Of a stretch of DNA of 64,000 nt, positions 44,904-54,486 are shown piece by piece; the stretch's first letter is position 1, and every line of letters begins with the position of its first letter. The translations under genes were made by a program, and so were the position numbers. The notes beneath the pieces were generated by a model. It worked only from the letters and a program-made list of their open reading frames with translations, was not told where the DNA came from and searched no databases. Source of the DNA: Clostridium luticellarii (GTDB taxonomy: Bacteria > Bacillota > Clostridia > Clostridiales > Clostridiaceae); NCBI RefSeq assembly GCF_002995845.1, contig NZ_PVXP01000006.1, positions 28,820 to 92,819 on the forward strand, in the 5' to 3' direction.

Positions 44904-44930
44904 TATTTTGATTCCCGGGGGAGGTACAAG

Positions 44931-45914
44931 ATGATGAAAAAGTACTATAAAGATATGGATATAGCCAGAGGAATAGGCATATTTCTAGTAGTTCTAGGAC
45001 ATTCTTTTCCTGATTCACAGTTCAACAACAGTGACTTTTATGAATATATATATAAACTTATATATTCATTTCACATGCCGTTTTTCTTCATTATATCAGG
45101 TTTTTTTGCCTATAAAATATATGAAATAGAAAATTTAAAGAATTATGGCTCATACATATGTAAAAAATTAAAGAGACTGATGGTTCCATATTTTGCAGTG
45201 TCATTGGTGGCAGTTCCCATAAAATTGTATATGAACAATTTTGCTGCAAGACCTGTGAACCTAAATGATCTTATAACCAATATACTGCTTTATCCGCTGG
45301 ACATTCCAATACAATATTTTTGGTTTATATATACACTGTTTTTTATATTTGCAGCGGCACCTTTATTTAACAAGCTTCCAGTTACAGCAGCATTGCTATT
45401 GACTTTGTTTTTGAATCTGATTTTTACAAAGCAGATAGGATTGTTTTATGTATATGGTATAGTGCACTACCTATTTTATTTTTTCTTTGGCATATATTTG
45501 AGAAGCACTTACGACAGGTGGAAAAATATTAAAAATAAGTACGTGATTATCATGATATTTTCGGTAGTTCTTGTGACTTTAAATAGATTTAATGTGGGGA
45601 AAGAAGTATATCCTTATTATAATCTGCTTACAGCACTTTTAGGCAGCAGCATATTTTTGCTCATATCACAACTCATAGTCAATTCTTCAACTGGAGAGCT
45701 GTTTAAAAAATTGGGTAAATACAGTTACGATATATATCTACTATCCTGGTTCTTTCAAACGGGAGCCAGAGTTCTATTCTATCAGATGTTTAAACTTGAC
45801 TATGATATTGTAATAATGATAATGCTTTTTATAGGATTTATGCCAATATTGATGTCCAAATGGATATTTGACAAAGTACCTGTACTGGGAAAAATATTTT
45901 TGGGCCGTAAATGA
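44931..45914 (+). CDS. Membrane acyltransferase family 3 (OatA/WecH type)
   Basis: 327 aa with about ten TM helices. Begins DMDIARGIGIFLVVLGHSFP, the signature of acyltransferase-3 enzymes with the functional His, then SFHMPFFFIISGFFAYK. Transfers acetyl or other acyl groups to sugars at the membrane. ATG 44931 follows GGGGGAGG (44917-44924). Probably decorates the repeat unit; no attached SGNH domain. Confidence 0.92.
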   Translation: MMKKYYKDMDIARGIGIFLVVLGHSFPDSQFNNSDFYEYIYKLIYSFHMPFFFIISGFFAYKIYEIENLKNYGSYICKKLKRLMVPYFAVSLVAVPIKLYMNNFAARPVNLNDLITNILLYPLDIPIQYFWFIYTLFFIFAAAPLFNKLPVTAALLLTLFLNLIFTKQIGLFYVYGIVHYLFYFFFGIYLRSTYDRWKNIKNKYVIIMIFSVVLVTLNRFNVGKEVYPYYNLLTALLGSSIFLLISQLIVNSSTGELFKKLGKYSYDIYLLSWFFQTGARVLFYQMFKLDYDIVIMIMLFIGFMPILMSKWIFDKVPVLGKIFLGRK

Positions 45915-45983
45915 AATTGTATATGAAATTAATTAGTGATAAAATACTTAAGGTAAGTGCGGTTAATTATTTTGGAGGAAAAC

Positions 45984-47522
45984 ATGAAGAGTGATAAACT
46001 TGTAAAGTCTGCCGGAGTAGTGATGGTCATTTCAATGGTAAGCAGGGTCATGGGTTTTGTAAGAGATGTACTTATTGCAAGTGCTTTTGGAGCTTCCGTC
46101 AATTCGGATGCATATACCATGTCCCTTACAATACCGAATATCATGTTTAATTTATTTGGCCTTGCCATTACTACAACCTTTATTCCAATACTCAGTGAGT
46201 GCTACAGTAAAAATGGCAGAGAGGAAATGTTTAAGTTTGCCAATTACATAATGAATATTTTGATGATCATATCTCTATTTTTATGTGTATTGGGATGGAT
46301 ATTTACCGATGATATTGTAAATGTAATTGCTAATTTTACAGGGGAACGATATAATTTAACTGTTTTTTTGACAAAAATAAGCATGATAAATATACTTTTT
46401 TTGAGTTTGAACAGCGGTTACACTGCAATACTTCAAACTCTGGATGATTTTACGGCTCCTGCATTAGTGGGTATAGTGATGAACATACCTATAATATTGT
46501 ATATATTGACAGGAACTCATTATGGGATAATAGGACTCACAATGGCCACTATGCTTGGAAATGGACTGCAGATAGTAATACAGATTCCCTGGCTTGTAAA
46601 AAACAGATACAAGTACAGTTTTAAAATAGATTTCAAGGAGCCTAAGATAAAAAAGATGCTGTCACTGATTGCACCGGTCATTATTGGAACAGGTGTAAAT
46701 CAGGTCAATGAAGTTGTCCAGAAAAGAATGGCTGGAGGTCTTGCAATTGGAAGTATAGTGGCACTTGATTATGCCAATAAACTCAATATGCTTGTATATT
46801 TTACCTTTGCCTCCGCCATAGTCACAGTAATTTTTCCATCACTTTCCAGAGACGGAAGCGTTAAAAATTTTGATGAATTCAAATACCATATAAGTTCTGC
46901 AGTGAATAACATAAATATCATAGTTATTCCAGCTGTTATAGGGCTTTTGGTACTTAGAATTCCCATAATAAGTGTGCTTTTTATGCATGGTGCTTTTAAT
47001 AGAACTGCAGTGGATATGACAGCAGAAGCTCTTTTTTTCCTGGTCTCAGGCCTGGTGTTCTGGGGCATAAGGGATGTATTCAACAGATCTTTTTACGCTC
47101 TGCAGGATACTACCACACCTATGATAAATGGAGCCATAGGTGTAGGGGTAAACATAGTGATGAGCATTGTACTTGTGAAAAAAATGGGCATAGGCGGGCT
47201 AACCCTTGCCACCACCATATCTGCCTTTGTAAGCTGTGTACTTCTTGTGAAGGATCTCAGGAATAAAGTGGGGAGCGTAAATGGCTTCAACATGTTTGTG
47301 GTGGGAAGCAAGATAATGGGTGCAGCATCTGTCATGGGACTGTGTATATTCTTTATAGATGATTTTTTGAGTAACTTTATGACAGGTTTCAAGGGACAAT
47401 TGATTATAATAATTATTTGCATAATTGCTGCAGTAGGAGTCTATACCTTGATGCTGCTGATTTTAAAGGTGAAGGAACTTACAAATATAATAGATATAAT
47501 TAAAAGAAAATTTAAAAGATAG
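45984..47522 (+). CDS. MurJ/MviN-type lipid-linked oligosaccharide flippase (copy 1)
   Basis: 512 aa with about 14 TM helices. SAGVVMVISMVSRVMGFVRD, ASVNSDAYTMSLTIPNIMFN and TTFIPILSECYSKNG match the MurJ/MviN family of the MOP exporter superfamily. In this locus it may flip the polysaccharide precursor instead of lipid II. ATG 45984 follows TTTGGAGG (45971-45978); a GTG at 45957 in frame lacks a ribosome site. A second family member lies at 55605. Confidence 0.92.
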   Translation: MKSDKLVKSAGVVMVISMVSRVMGFVRDVLIASAFGASVNSDAYTMSLTIPNIMFNLFGLAITTTFIPILSECYSKNGREEMFKFANYIMNILMIISLFLCVLGWIFTDDIVNVIANFTGERYNLTVFLTKISMINILFLSLNSGYTAILQTLDDFTAPALVGIVMNIPIILYILTGTHYGIIGLTMATMLGNGLQIVIQIPWLVKNRYKYSFKIDFKEPKIKKMLSLIAPVIIGTGVNQVNEVVQKRMAGGLAIGSIVALDYANKLNMLVYFTFASAIVTVIFPSLSRDGSVKNFDEFKYHISSAVNNINIIVIPAVIGLLVLRIPIISVLFMHGAFNRTAVDMTAEALFFLVSGLVFWGIRDVFNRSFYALQDTTTPMINGAIGVGVNIVMSIVLVKKMGIGGLTLATTISAFVSCVLLVKDLRNKVGSVNGFNMFVVGSKIMGAASVMGLCIFFIDDFLSNFMTGFKGQLIIIIICIIAAVGVYTLMLLILKVKELTNIIDIIKRKFKR

Positions 47523-47565
47523 AGATGTTATATTTTAATGTGGTGAAAAGGAGAATAAAATTCTA

Positions 47566-48762
47566 ATGAAGAAATTTTGTAAACTCATGACTGCACTTTT
47601 AGTATTTACGATTTTTTCAACAGGCTGTACAGACGTGGCGGGAAGAAATAACAACAAAGAGATAGTAGTCTGGTCTCATTTTACAGATTCCGAAATAACT
47701 GAGCTTAGAGCTCTCGCAGATAAGTGGTCGAAAACTTCAGGGTACAAGGTGATAATTCATTCGGATAAAGGCGACAACAGGGCATACATTGAGGCATCCT
47801 TGAGAAATATGGAACCGGATATAGAATTTGGAGTATCCCATGACCGAATGGAAAAATTGCACAGCGAAAATCTTCTGGCCAAAGTTCCGGATAATCTGAT
47901 AGATAAAAATAAATATATACCATCTGCGCTTGCAACTGTGTCCTTTGACAATAAAATGTATGGCATACCCCTGTCTATAGAAACTTATGGTCTATATTAT
48001 AATAAAGACAAAGTGAAAAATCTGCCTGAAACCTGGAAGGAACTGATTTCCATGGGACAAAAACAGGGGTTTGAGTATGATATAAATAATTTCTATTTGA
48101 GTTTTCCAATACTGCAGGCCAATGGAGCCTATATTTTTGGGAAAGGCCATAATGGCTATAATGTAAAGGACATAGGACTCAATAATGAAGGTGCAGTTAA
48201 AGGATATTCCATGATTCAGGATATGGTTCAAAAGTATAAATTGATGCCGGAAACCATAGACAGTATAACTGCTAGAAATAATTTTAAAAATGGGAAGACC
48301 AGTTTTTACATAAGTGGTTCCTGGGATCTTCAGGAATTGGATGAATCAGGGCTCAATTATTCTGTAGTGCCTTTTCCAAAATACAATGGTAAACAGATGA
48401 TGTCTTTTGTGACGGCTCAGGTGGCTTATGTGAGTCCAAAGTCAGAATATCAAAATGCAGACTGGAGTCTGATAAAATATCTCATAGACAACTCCAGCAA
48501 ACCACTTTTTGATATAACGGGAAGAATTCCTCCTTTTAAGGTGGACTATAACATAAAAGAAGTAAAAAATGACCCCAAAGCAAGAACTTTTGTAAAACAG
48601 TCGGAATATGGAGAAATACTTCCCAATGTGACTGAAATACAGGCTCTTCAAAATGTCAGCAAGATAATGCTGGATTTGACGTCGGGAAAAATAACGGCAG
48701 GAGAATGCGGGGAAAAAATAGAAAAGGATATATTGGACTTTATCGTAAAAGAAAAACAGTAA
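47566..48762 (+). CDS. Extracellular solute-binding lipoprotein (family 1), orphan
   Basis: 398 aa. Signal peptide with lipobox STGC (Cys near 21: LLVFTIFSTGCTDVAG), then a family 1 sugar-binding-type fold (IVVWSHFTDSEITEL, GIPLSIETYGLYYNKDKV, FYISGSWDLQEL). Anchored to the outer face of the membrane. No permease or ATPase gene is adjacent, which is unusual for a transporter component. Inside a polysaccharide locus it may bind glycan fragments or serve another transporter. ATG 47566; AAAAGGAG about 12 nt upstream. Confidence 0.9.
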   Translation: MKKFCKLMTALLVFTIFSTGCTDVAGRNNNKEIVVWSHFTDSEITELRALADKWSKTSGYKVIIHSDKGDNRAYIEASLRNMEPDIEFGVSHDRMEKLHSENLLAKVPDNLIDKNKYIPSALATVSFDNKMYGIPLSIETYGLYYNKDKVKNLPETWKELISMGQKQGFEYDINNFYLSFPILQANGAYIFGKGHNGYNVKDIGLNNEGAVKGYSMIQDMVQKYKLMPETIDSITARNNFKNGKTSFYISGSWDLQELDESGLNYSVVPFPKYNGKQMMSFVTAQVAYVSPKSEYQNADWSLIKYLIDNSSKPLFDITGRIPPFKVDYNIKEVKNDPKARTFVKQSEYGEILPNVTEIQALQNVSKIMLDLTSGKITAGECGEKIEKDILDFIVKEKQ

Positions 48763-48771
48763 AAAGTGTAG

Positions 48772-48800
48772 ATGACAAAGGAAAAAGTATGTATTATAAT
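48772..48800 (+). promoter_or_regulatory. Internal promoter before the nucleotide-sugar dehydrogenase gene
   Basis: ATGACA (48772-48777), 17-nt spacer, TATAAT (48795-48800), 39 nt upstream of the ATG. Would drive the sugar-precursor genes that follow. Confidence 0.7.
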
Positions 48801-48838
48801 GAAAAACATATGAGCAAGTTAAACTAGGAGGTAAAAAC

Positions 48839-50155
48839 ATGTCACAATTGAAAGACGAATTAATAGAAAAGCTGGAGAATAGAAAAGCAAAATTAGGTGT
48901 AGTTGGTTTAGGCTATGTAGGGCTTCCGCTTGCTGTAGAAAAGGCCAAAGCAGGATATCAGGTTATTGGATTTGATGTTCAGGATAAAAAAGTTAAATCA
49001 GTAAATGAGGGAGTTAATTATATAGGTGACATAGTGGATTCAGATCTGGAAAGATTGGTAAAGGAAGGAAAATTGAAGGCCACTACTGATTTTAGTTTTG
49101 TCAAGGATGTAGATGCAGTTTCCATATGTGTCCCAACTCCACTGGATCTTTATAAACAGCCGGATATATCCTATGTGGTAAATTCCACCAAAAGTGTTGC
49201 AAAGTATCTTCACAGGGGAATGCTTGTAGTACTTGAGAGTACAACTTATCCTGGTACTACGGAAGAGGTTTTAAAACCTATACTTGAAGAGGGCGGATTA
49301 AAATGTGGAAAAGATTTTTTTCTGGCATTTTCTCCTGAAAGGGTGGATCCGGGTAACAAGTATTATAAAACCAAGAATACTCCAAAAGTGGTAGGAGGAT
49401 GTACTCCAGAATGTACGGATGTTGCGGCAGCTCTTTACAGGAATATACTTGAAAGTGAGATATACACCGTATCCTGTCCGGCAGTGGCTGAAATGGAAAA
49501 GATACTTGAAAATACATTTAGAAATATAAACATAGGCCTGGCCAATGAGATGGCAGTGCTCTGCAAGAGAATGGGCATAGATATATGGGAAGTAATAGAT
49601 GCGGCAAAAACCAAACCCTATGGATTTATGGCGTTTTACCCGGGACCAGGATTGGGAGGACACTGTATACCACTTGATCCATTTTATCTTTCATGGAAGG
49701 CCAAAGAATACGATTATCATACAAAATTAATAGAGACATCAGGAGAGATAAATGATTTTATGCCTGAATTTGTAGTTGACAATGCCATGAAACTTTTGAA
49801 TGAACATAAAAAGGCGATGAATGGAGCAAAAGTGCTTTTACTTGGAGCAGCTTACAAAAAAGATATAGATGATTTGAGGGAATCGCCAGTTCTTAAGATT
49901 ATGGATCATTTGAAAAAAAATGGAGCAGAAATATTTGTAGATGATCCATTCATTCCTGAATTCAAACATGGTGGCAAGGTGTATAAAACAATAAATTGGA
50001 AAGATGAAATTGATGATTCTGATATAGTTATTATAACTACAGATCACAGCTGCTATGATTATGAGACTATAGTTGACAGAGCTAAAATAGTTTATGATAC
50101 GAGAAATGCCACTAAAGATGTAAAAAACAACAGGGACAAAATCCATAAATTATAA
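48839..50155 (+). CDS. UDP-N-acetyl-hexosamine 6-dehydrogenase (WbpA/WecC type)
   Basis: 438 aa, UDP-glucose/GDP-mannose dehydrogenase family. NAD site VVGLGYVGLPLAVEKAKAGY, SICVPTPLD, VLESTTYPGTTEEVL, FSPERVDPGN and the catalytic Cys in FYPGPGLGGHCIPLDPFYLS. The FYPGPGLGGHCIP-DPFYL context is typical of WbpA (UDP-GlcNAc to UDP-GlcNAcA) more than WecC. ATG 48839 follows AGGAGG (48827-48832). First of four adjacent genes for a diacetamido uronic acid. Confidence 0.93.
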   Translation: MSQLKDELIEKLENRKAKLGVVGLGYVGLPLAVEKAKAGYQVIGFDVQDKKVKSVNEGVNYIGDIVDSDLERLVKEGKLKATTDFSFVKDVDAVSICVPTPLDLYKQPDISYVVNSTKSVAKYLHRGMLVVLESTTYPGTTEEVLKPILEEGGLKCGKDFFLAFSPERVDPGNKYYKTKNTPKVVGGCTPECTDVAAALYRNILESEIYTVSCPAVAEMEKILENTFRNINIGLANEMAVLCKRMGIDIWEVIDAAKTKPYGFMAFYPGPGLGGHCIPLDPFYLSWKAKEYDYHTKLIETSGEINDFMPEFVVDNAMKLLNEHKKAMNGAKVLLLGAAYKKDIDDLRESPVLKIMDHLKKNGAEIFVDDPFIPEFKHGGKVYKTINWKDEIDDSDIVIITTDHSCYDYETIVDRAKIVYDTRNATKDVKNNRDKIHKL

Positions 50156-50186
50156 TCTGGATTAATTATTTACAAGAGGTGTTTTT

Positions 50187-51293
50187 ATGAAAAAATTAAA
50201 ATTTGCCATTATAGGGTGTGGGAGAATTTCCTATAAACATATTGAAGCTCTGGCAGCCAATAAAGAAGAAGCAGTTTTAACAGCAGTATGCGATATAGTC
50301 AGTGAAAAGGCTGAAAAGAGAAAAGACGAATATGTGGATAAAACAGGCAAAGATCATGAACCGGCAGTTTATACCGATTATAAGGAAATGCTTGCAAAAC
50401 AGGAGATAGATGTAGTCACCATAGCTACCGAAAGCGGATATCATCCTGAAATAGCCATTTATTGTATGAATAACAAGAAAAATGTCATATGTGAAAAACC
50501 TATGGCACTTTCAATACAGGATGCAGATGCCATGATAGCGGCATCTGAAAAAAACCATGTTAAGTTGTGCATATGCCATCAAAACAGGTTCAACAAGCCG
50601 GTTCAGCAGCTTAGATCAGCTGTAGAACAGCACAGGTTTGGCCGAATTATAAACGGTACGGCTAGAATACTCTGGAACAGAAATATGGATTATTATAATC
50701 AGGCTCCCTGGCGTGGAACCTGGAAACTTGACGGAGGCACTCTGATGAATCAGTGCATACACAATATAGATCTGCTCCAGTGGATGATGGGGGGAGAAAT
50801 CGACAGCGTGTATTCCCAGTGTGATACTTTTATAAGAAATATAGAAGCTGAGGATTTTGGAGCAATTGTAATAAGGTTTAAAAATGGTTCCATAGGTATA
50901 GTAGAGGGAAGTGCCTGTGTTTACCCTAAAAACTTGGAAGAAACTTTAAGCGTATTTGGAGAGAAAGGTACGGTGTGCATAGGCGGACTTGCAGTGAATA
51001 AAATAGAAACCTGGGAGTTTGCAGATCACAGAAATATGGATGATGAAATATTGAAAGTTCAGGAAGGGGACCCGGATACCGTATATGGTTTTGGTCATAT
51101 ACCTCTTTTCAAAAACATGATAGATGCTGTAAACAACAATACAAAACCTCTCATAGATGGAAAAGAGGGTAAAAAAGGAATGTCCATAATTTTGGCGGCC
51201 TATAAATCAAGACTTACAGGTATGCCTGTTAAATTTCCCATGGGCGATTTTTCAACCCTGGATATGCTGGGAATTGAAAAAATCAATAATTAG
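50187..51293 (+). CDS. Gfo/Idh/MocA oxidoreductase (WbpB/WlbA-like)
   Basis: 368 aa. NAD-binding FAIIGCGRISYKHIEALA, catalytic Lys in CEKPMALS, and the WlbA-like active site ILWNRNMDYYNQAPWRGTWK then DGGTLMNQCIHNIDLLQW. In WlbA/WbpB this enzyme oxidises C3 of UDP-GlcNAcA with 2-oxoglutarate recycling NADH. Lies between WbpA- and WbpD-like genes, as in known clusters, but the usual partner aminotransferase is not beside it. ATG 50187 with AAGAGGTG (50172-50179). Confidence 0.9.
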   Translation: MKKLKFAIIGCGRISYKHIEALAANKEEAVLTAVCDIVSEKAEKRKDEYVDKTGKDHEPAVYTDYKEMLAKQEIDVVTIATESGYHPEIAIYCMNNKKNVICEKPMALSIQDADAMIAASEKNHVKLCICHQNRFNKPVQQLRSAVEQHRFGRIINGTARILWNRNMDYYNQAPWRGTWKLDGGTLMNQCIHNIDLLQWMMGGEIDSVYSQCDTFIRNIEAEDFGAIVIRFKNGSIGIVEGSACVYPKNLEETLSVFGEKGTVCIGGLAVNKIETWEFADHRNMDDEILKVQEGDPDTVYGFGHIPLFKNMIDAVNNNTKPLIDGKEGKKGMSIILAAYKSRLTGMPVKFPMGDFSTLDMLGIEKINN

Positions 51294-51360
51294 CAGTTAA
51301 AATTGAGAATGGAACAATTTCATTCTCAATTCTTGAATATATAAGAATAGGAGAGTTAAT

Positions 51361-52107
51361 ATGTGCGATAAATATATATCTGATACTGCAAAGATAGGAA
51401 ATAACGTGACTATTGGAAAATTTGCAGTTATAGAAAATGAGGTTGTATTGGGAAATAATTGTATAATAGGTCATAACGTGGTCATTCACAGCGGCAGTAA
51501 AATAGGCGACAATGTGAGAATAGATGACAATACTGTAATAGGCAAAGAACCCATGAGATCTGTAAACAGTATATTTAAGGATGATAAAAAGTTTGATCCA
51601 ACTTTGATAAAAGATGGATGTCTTATAGGTGCAGGGGTAATAATCTACTGTGGATGTACAATAGAGAAAAATGTACTTGTTGCGGATCTTGCCACAGTGA
51701 GGGAAAATGTAACCATAGGCGGTAAAACCATAATAGGAAGAGGAGCAGCTGTGGAAAATTTCTCAAAGGTTGGTTCCAATTGTAAAATTGAAACCAATGT
51801 ATATATCACAGCTTATTCAGAGATTGAGGACAATGTATTTATTGCACCGGGAGTTGTGACTTCAAATGATAATTTTGCAGCCAGATCCAGGGAGAGATAC
51901 AGCCATTTTAAAGGTATTACCGTTAAAAAAGGCGGCAGAATAGGTGCCCAGGCAACTGTCCTTCCGGGCAAGGTTATAAATGAAGATGGATTTGCTGCAG
52001 CTGGAAGTGTAGTTACGAAAGATGTAGAAAAAGAGACTATAGTTGCGGGGAATCCAGCCAGGAGATTCAGAAAAGTTCCTGAAGATCAACTTCTTAAAAA
52101 TCAATAA
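51361..52107 (+). CDS. Left-handed beta-helix N-acetyltransferase (WbpD/WlbB-like)
   Basis: 248 aa made mostly of hexapeptide repeats (IGNNVTIGKFAVIENEVVLG ... VLGNNCIIGHNVVIHSGSKI ... IGGKTIIGRGAAVENF) with a C-terminal AGNPARRFRKV. In the WlbB/WbpD group such trimeric enzymes acetylate the 3-amino group of UDP-GlcNAc3NA. ATG 51361 with AGGAGAG just upstream. Other hexapeptide acyltransferases (UDP-bacillosamine or maltose acetyltransferases) look similar; the neighbourhood decides the call. Confidence 0.85.
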   Translation: MCDKYISDTAKIGNNVTIGKFAVIENEVVLGNNCIIGHNVVIHSGSKIGDNVRIDDNTVIGKEPMRSVNSIFKDDKKFDPTLIKDGCLIGAGVIIYCGCTIEKNVLVADLATVRENVTIGGKTIIGRGAAVENFSKVGSNCKIETNVYITAYSEIEDNVFIAPGVVTSNDNFAARSRERYSHFKGITVKKGGRIGAQATVLPGKVINEDGFAAAGSVVTKDVEKETIVAGNPARRFRKVPEDQLLKNQ

Positions 52108-52129
52108 TAAATTTTACAGGAGGATATGT

Positions 52130-53182
52130 ATGAAAATATTGACGGTTGTAGGAGCAAGACCCCAATTCATCAAAGCTGCTGCTGTTTCCAATATATTAAG
52201 AAAATCTCACAGCGAAATATTGGTACATACAGGACAACATTATGATGAGAATATGTCTAAAGTGTTTTTTGAAGAACTCAATATACCTAAACCGGATTAT
52301 AATTTGGGTGTGGGTTCAGGAAGTCATGGGAAACAGACAGGAACCATGCTCATAAAACTTGAGGAGATATATGAAAAGGAGAAACCGGATGTCGTATTGG
52401 TATATGGTGATACGAATTCAACTCTGGCAGGAGCTCTGTGTGCCAGTAAATTATTGATCCCAGTAGCCCATGTGGAAGCTGGACTAAGAAGCTTTAATAT
52501 GGAAATGCCGGAAGAGCAGAACAGAGTCCTTACAGATCATGTTTCCAATATTTTATTTGTACCCACAAAATCGGCGGAGGAGAATTTGAAAAGAGAGGGA
52601 ATAGATAAAGGTATCTACAATGTAGGAGACGTTATGTTCGATGCCATCTTGAATTTTAAAAAGCTGGCGAAAAATAAAAATAAAATTATGAAGGACCTGG
52701 ATCTGGAGGGTAAGGAGTATATACTTACTACTATACACAGGGCTGAAAATACAGATCATATAGATAGACTGAACAATATAGTAGATGCACTGAATGAATG
52801 CGGCAGGATAGTTGTGCTTCCGCTTCATCCCAGAACCAGAAAATATATGCTGGATTATGGGCTTGAATTCAATGAAAATGTGAAGGTAACAGATCCTGTG
52901 GGATATCTGGAAATGATAAACCTGGAAATGAATTCACAAAAAATAGTTACGGACAGCGGCGGAGTCCAAAAAGAGGCTTTTTTCATGAAAAAACCCTGCA
53001 TAACCATGAGAGATGAGACAGAATGGGTTGAAACTGTGGAGAATGGCTGGAATAAAATAGTAGGAACCGATGTGAAAAAAATACTGGATGGGATATTGAA
53101 TTTTGTACCTTTAAAGGAGCAGAAAAATATATTTGGAGATGGAAAGGCTTCGTCAAGGATAACTAAAATACTTGACAGATAG
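52130..53182 (+). CDS. UDP-N-acetylglucosamine 2-epimerase family (WecB/WbpI)
   Basis: 350 aa GT-B-fold epimerase. MKILTVVGARPQFIKAAAVS, VHTGQHYDENMSKVFF, VYGDTNSTLAG, VAHVEAGLRSFNMEMPEEQN, TIHRAENTD and VTDSGGVQKEAFFMKKPC are all present. In this cluster it most likely inverts C2 of UDP-GlcNAc3NAcA (WbpI role), although plain WecB activity is possible. ATG 52130 follows AGGAGGA (52118-52124); the frame extending back to 52043 overlaps the acetyltransferase gene. Confidence 0.93.
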   Translation: MKILTVVGARPQFIKAAAVSNILRKSHSEILVHTGQHYDENMSKVFFEELNIPKPDYNLGVGSGSHGKQTGTMLIKLEEIYEKEKPDVVLVYGDTNSTLAGALCASKLLIPVAHVEAGLRSFNMEMPEEQNRVLTDHVSNILFVPTKSAEENLKREGIDKGIYNVGDVMFDAILNFKKLAKNKNKIMKDLDLEGKEYILTTIHRAENTDHIDRLNNIVDALNECGRIVVLPLHPRTRKYMLDYGLEFNENVKVTDPVGYLEMINLEMNSQKIVTDSGGVQKEAFFMKKPCITMRDETEWVETVENGWNKIVGTDVKKILDGILNFVPLKEQKNIFGDGKASSRITKILDR

Positions 53183-53213
53183 TAATTTTGAAAATTAATG
53201 TGGAGGTGAGAAT

Positions 53214-54470
53214 TTGTTTTTAGATAGAATTTTATATTTATTTTTGTGTATTTATGTAATATCCATTCCCATTTTACCGGATGTATTTAAAATAGGAAAT
53301 GTGGCCTTTTCAGATTGTATGCTGGTGTTTATTGCAGTTTTGTATATGATTAAAATTGTTGTTTCAGAGAGAGCACGTCATAGATTTTTTATGGGAATAA
53401 AAGATTTTTTTAAGAATTATTTGACTGTATTTATGAGTATATTTGCCATTATGATGCTGGTATCAGTAAGTTATGCTGCTGAAAAAAAGCTTGCTGTCAG
53501 TGAAAGTCTTAGATTTATCTCTTATATTGTACTGTTTTTCATGGTGAAATATGAATGGAATAGAAGCGGACATCTGAAAGGAATATTGTATTCCTACATA
53601 TGCTCTACATTTATAGTAGGTGTGTATGGATTATATCAGTATTTTACAGGTTTCGGCCTGAGTAATGAATTTAAGAATTATGGATATGCAAGATTTAAAA
53701 TAACGGCAAATATGGATAATCCCAATAACCTGGCAGCTTTTTTGATAATTGGTATTTTCCCCGTGATAATGCTGCTTATATATGAGAAGGATAGGATAAA
53801 AAAGATTTTTTATTTGATACTGACGGTGATCATGCTTCTGGATCTGGTATTTACGGGTTCCAGAAATGCCATTATTGGTGCGGCAGTTGGACTCATTGTC
53901 CTTGCTGTTGTGTACAGCTTTAAATTTATTGTGCCGATTTTGGCGGCAGGAGCAATATCCATGCTTGTGCCGGAATTGAGGGCTAGAATTATGGCAATAG
54001 ATGATCCTGTACAGAATCAGTCCAGAATCTATTTATGGAAAATTGCAGGAAAGATGATAAAGGATCATCCTGTGTTCGGGGTGGGAAATGGAAATTATGT
54101 AAGTTTATATGACAGATATGTTCAGATATATCCACAGTATAAATTTTATGGATACACCAGATGGCCAAGTCATAATTCCTACTTGAAGGTGGAAAGTGAA
54201 CTTGGAGTTATAGGAGGAATATCTTTTATCGGTATTGTTGCCGCTTCACTTATAAAGGTCAAATCTTTTATAAACAGTACTAAAAATGAGTTTTATAAAT
54301 ACTTTTATACAGGTTTTTTTGCATCAATGATAGCTTTTTATGTGATGAATTTATTTGACAATTTATTTTTTGTGCCTAGGACAACTACCTATTTCTGGCT
54401 TATTCTGGCAGTGTCCCAGGCTGTGATGTATAGAGAAGAACATGAAAGTATATTTTTAAACATCTTTTAA
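53214..54470 (+). CDS. O-antigen ligase/polymerase-like membrane protein
   Basis: 418 aa, about eleven TM helices with a large loop containing VGNGNYVSLYDRYVQIYPQY and the WPSHNSYLKVESELGVIGG motif typical of the Wzy/WaaL O-antigen ligase family, including the conserved His in SHN. TTG 53214 follows TGGAGGTGAG (53200-53209). Second polymerase/ligase-like protein in this locus. It could polymerise repeats or attach the glycan to protein or wall. Confidence 0.88.
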   Translation: MFLDRILYLFLCIYVISIPILPDVFKIGNVAFSDCMLVFIAVLYMIKIVVSERARHRFFMGIKDFFKNYLTVFMSIFAIMMLVSVSYAAEKKLAVSESLRFISYIVLFFMVKYEWNRSGHLKGILYSYICSTFIVGVYGLYQYFTGFGLSNEFKNYGYARFKITANMDNPNNLAAFLIIGIFPVIMLLIYEKDRIKKIFYLILTVIMLLDLVFTGSRNAIIGAAVGLIVLAVVYSFKFIVPILAAGAISMLVPELRARIMAIDDPVQNQSRIYLWKIAGKMIKDHPVFGVGNGNYVSLYDRYVQIYPQYKFYGYTRWPSHNSYLKVESELGVIGGISFIGIVAASLIKVKSFINSTKNEFYKYFYTGFFASMIAFYVMNLFDNLFFVPRTTTYFWLILAVSQAVMYREEHESIFLNIF

Positions 54471-54486
54471 ATTGGAGGTGGCAGTT

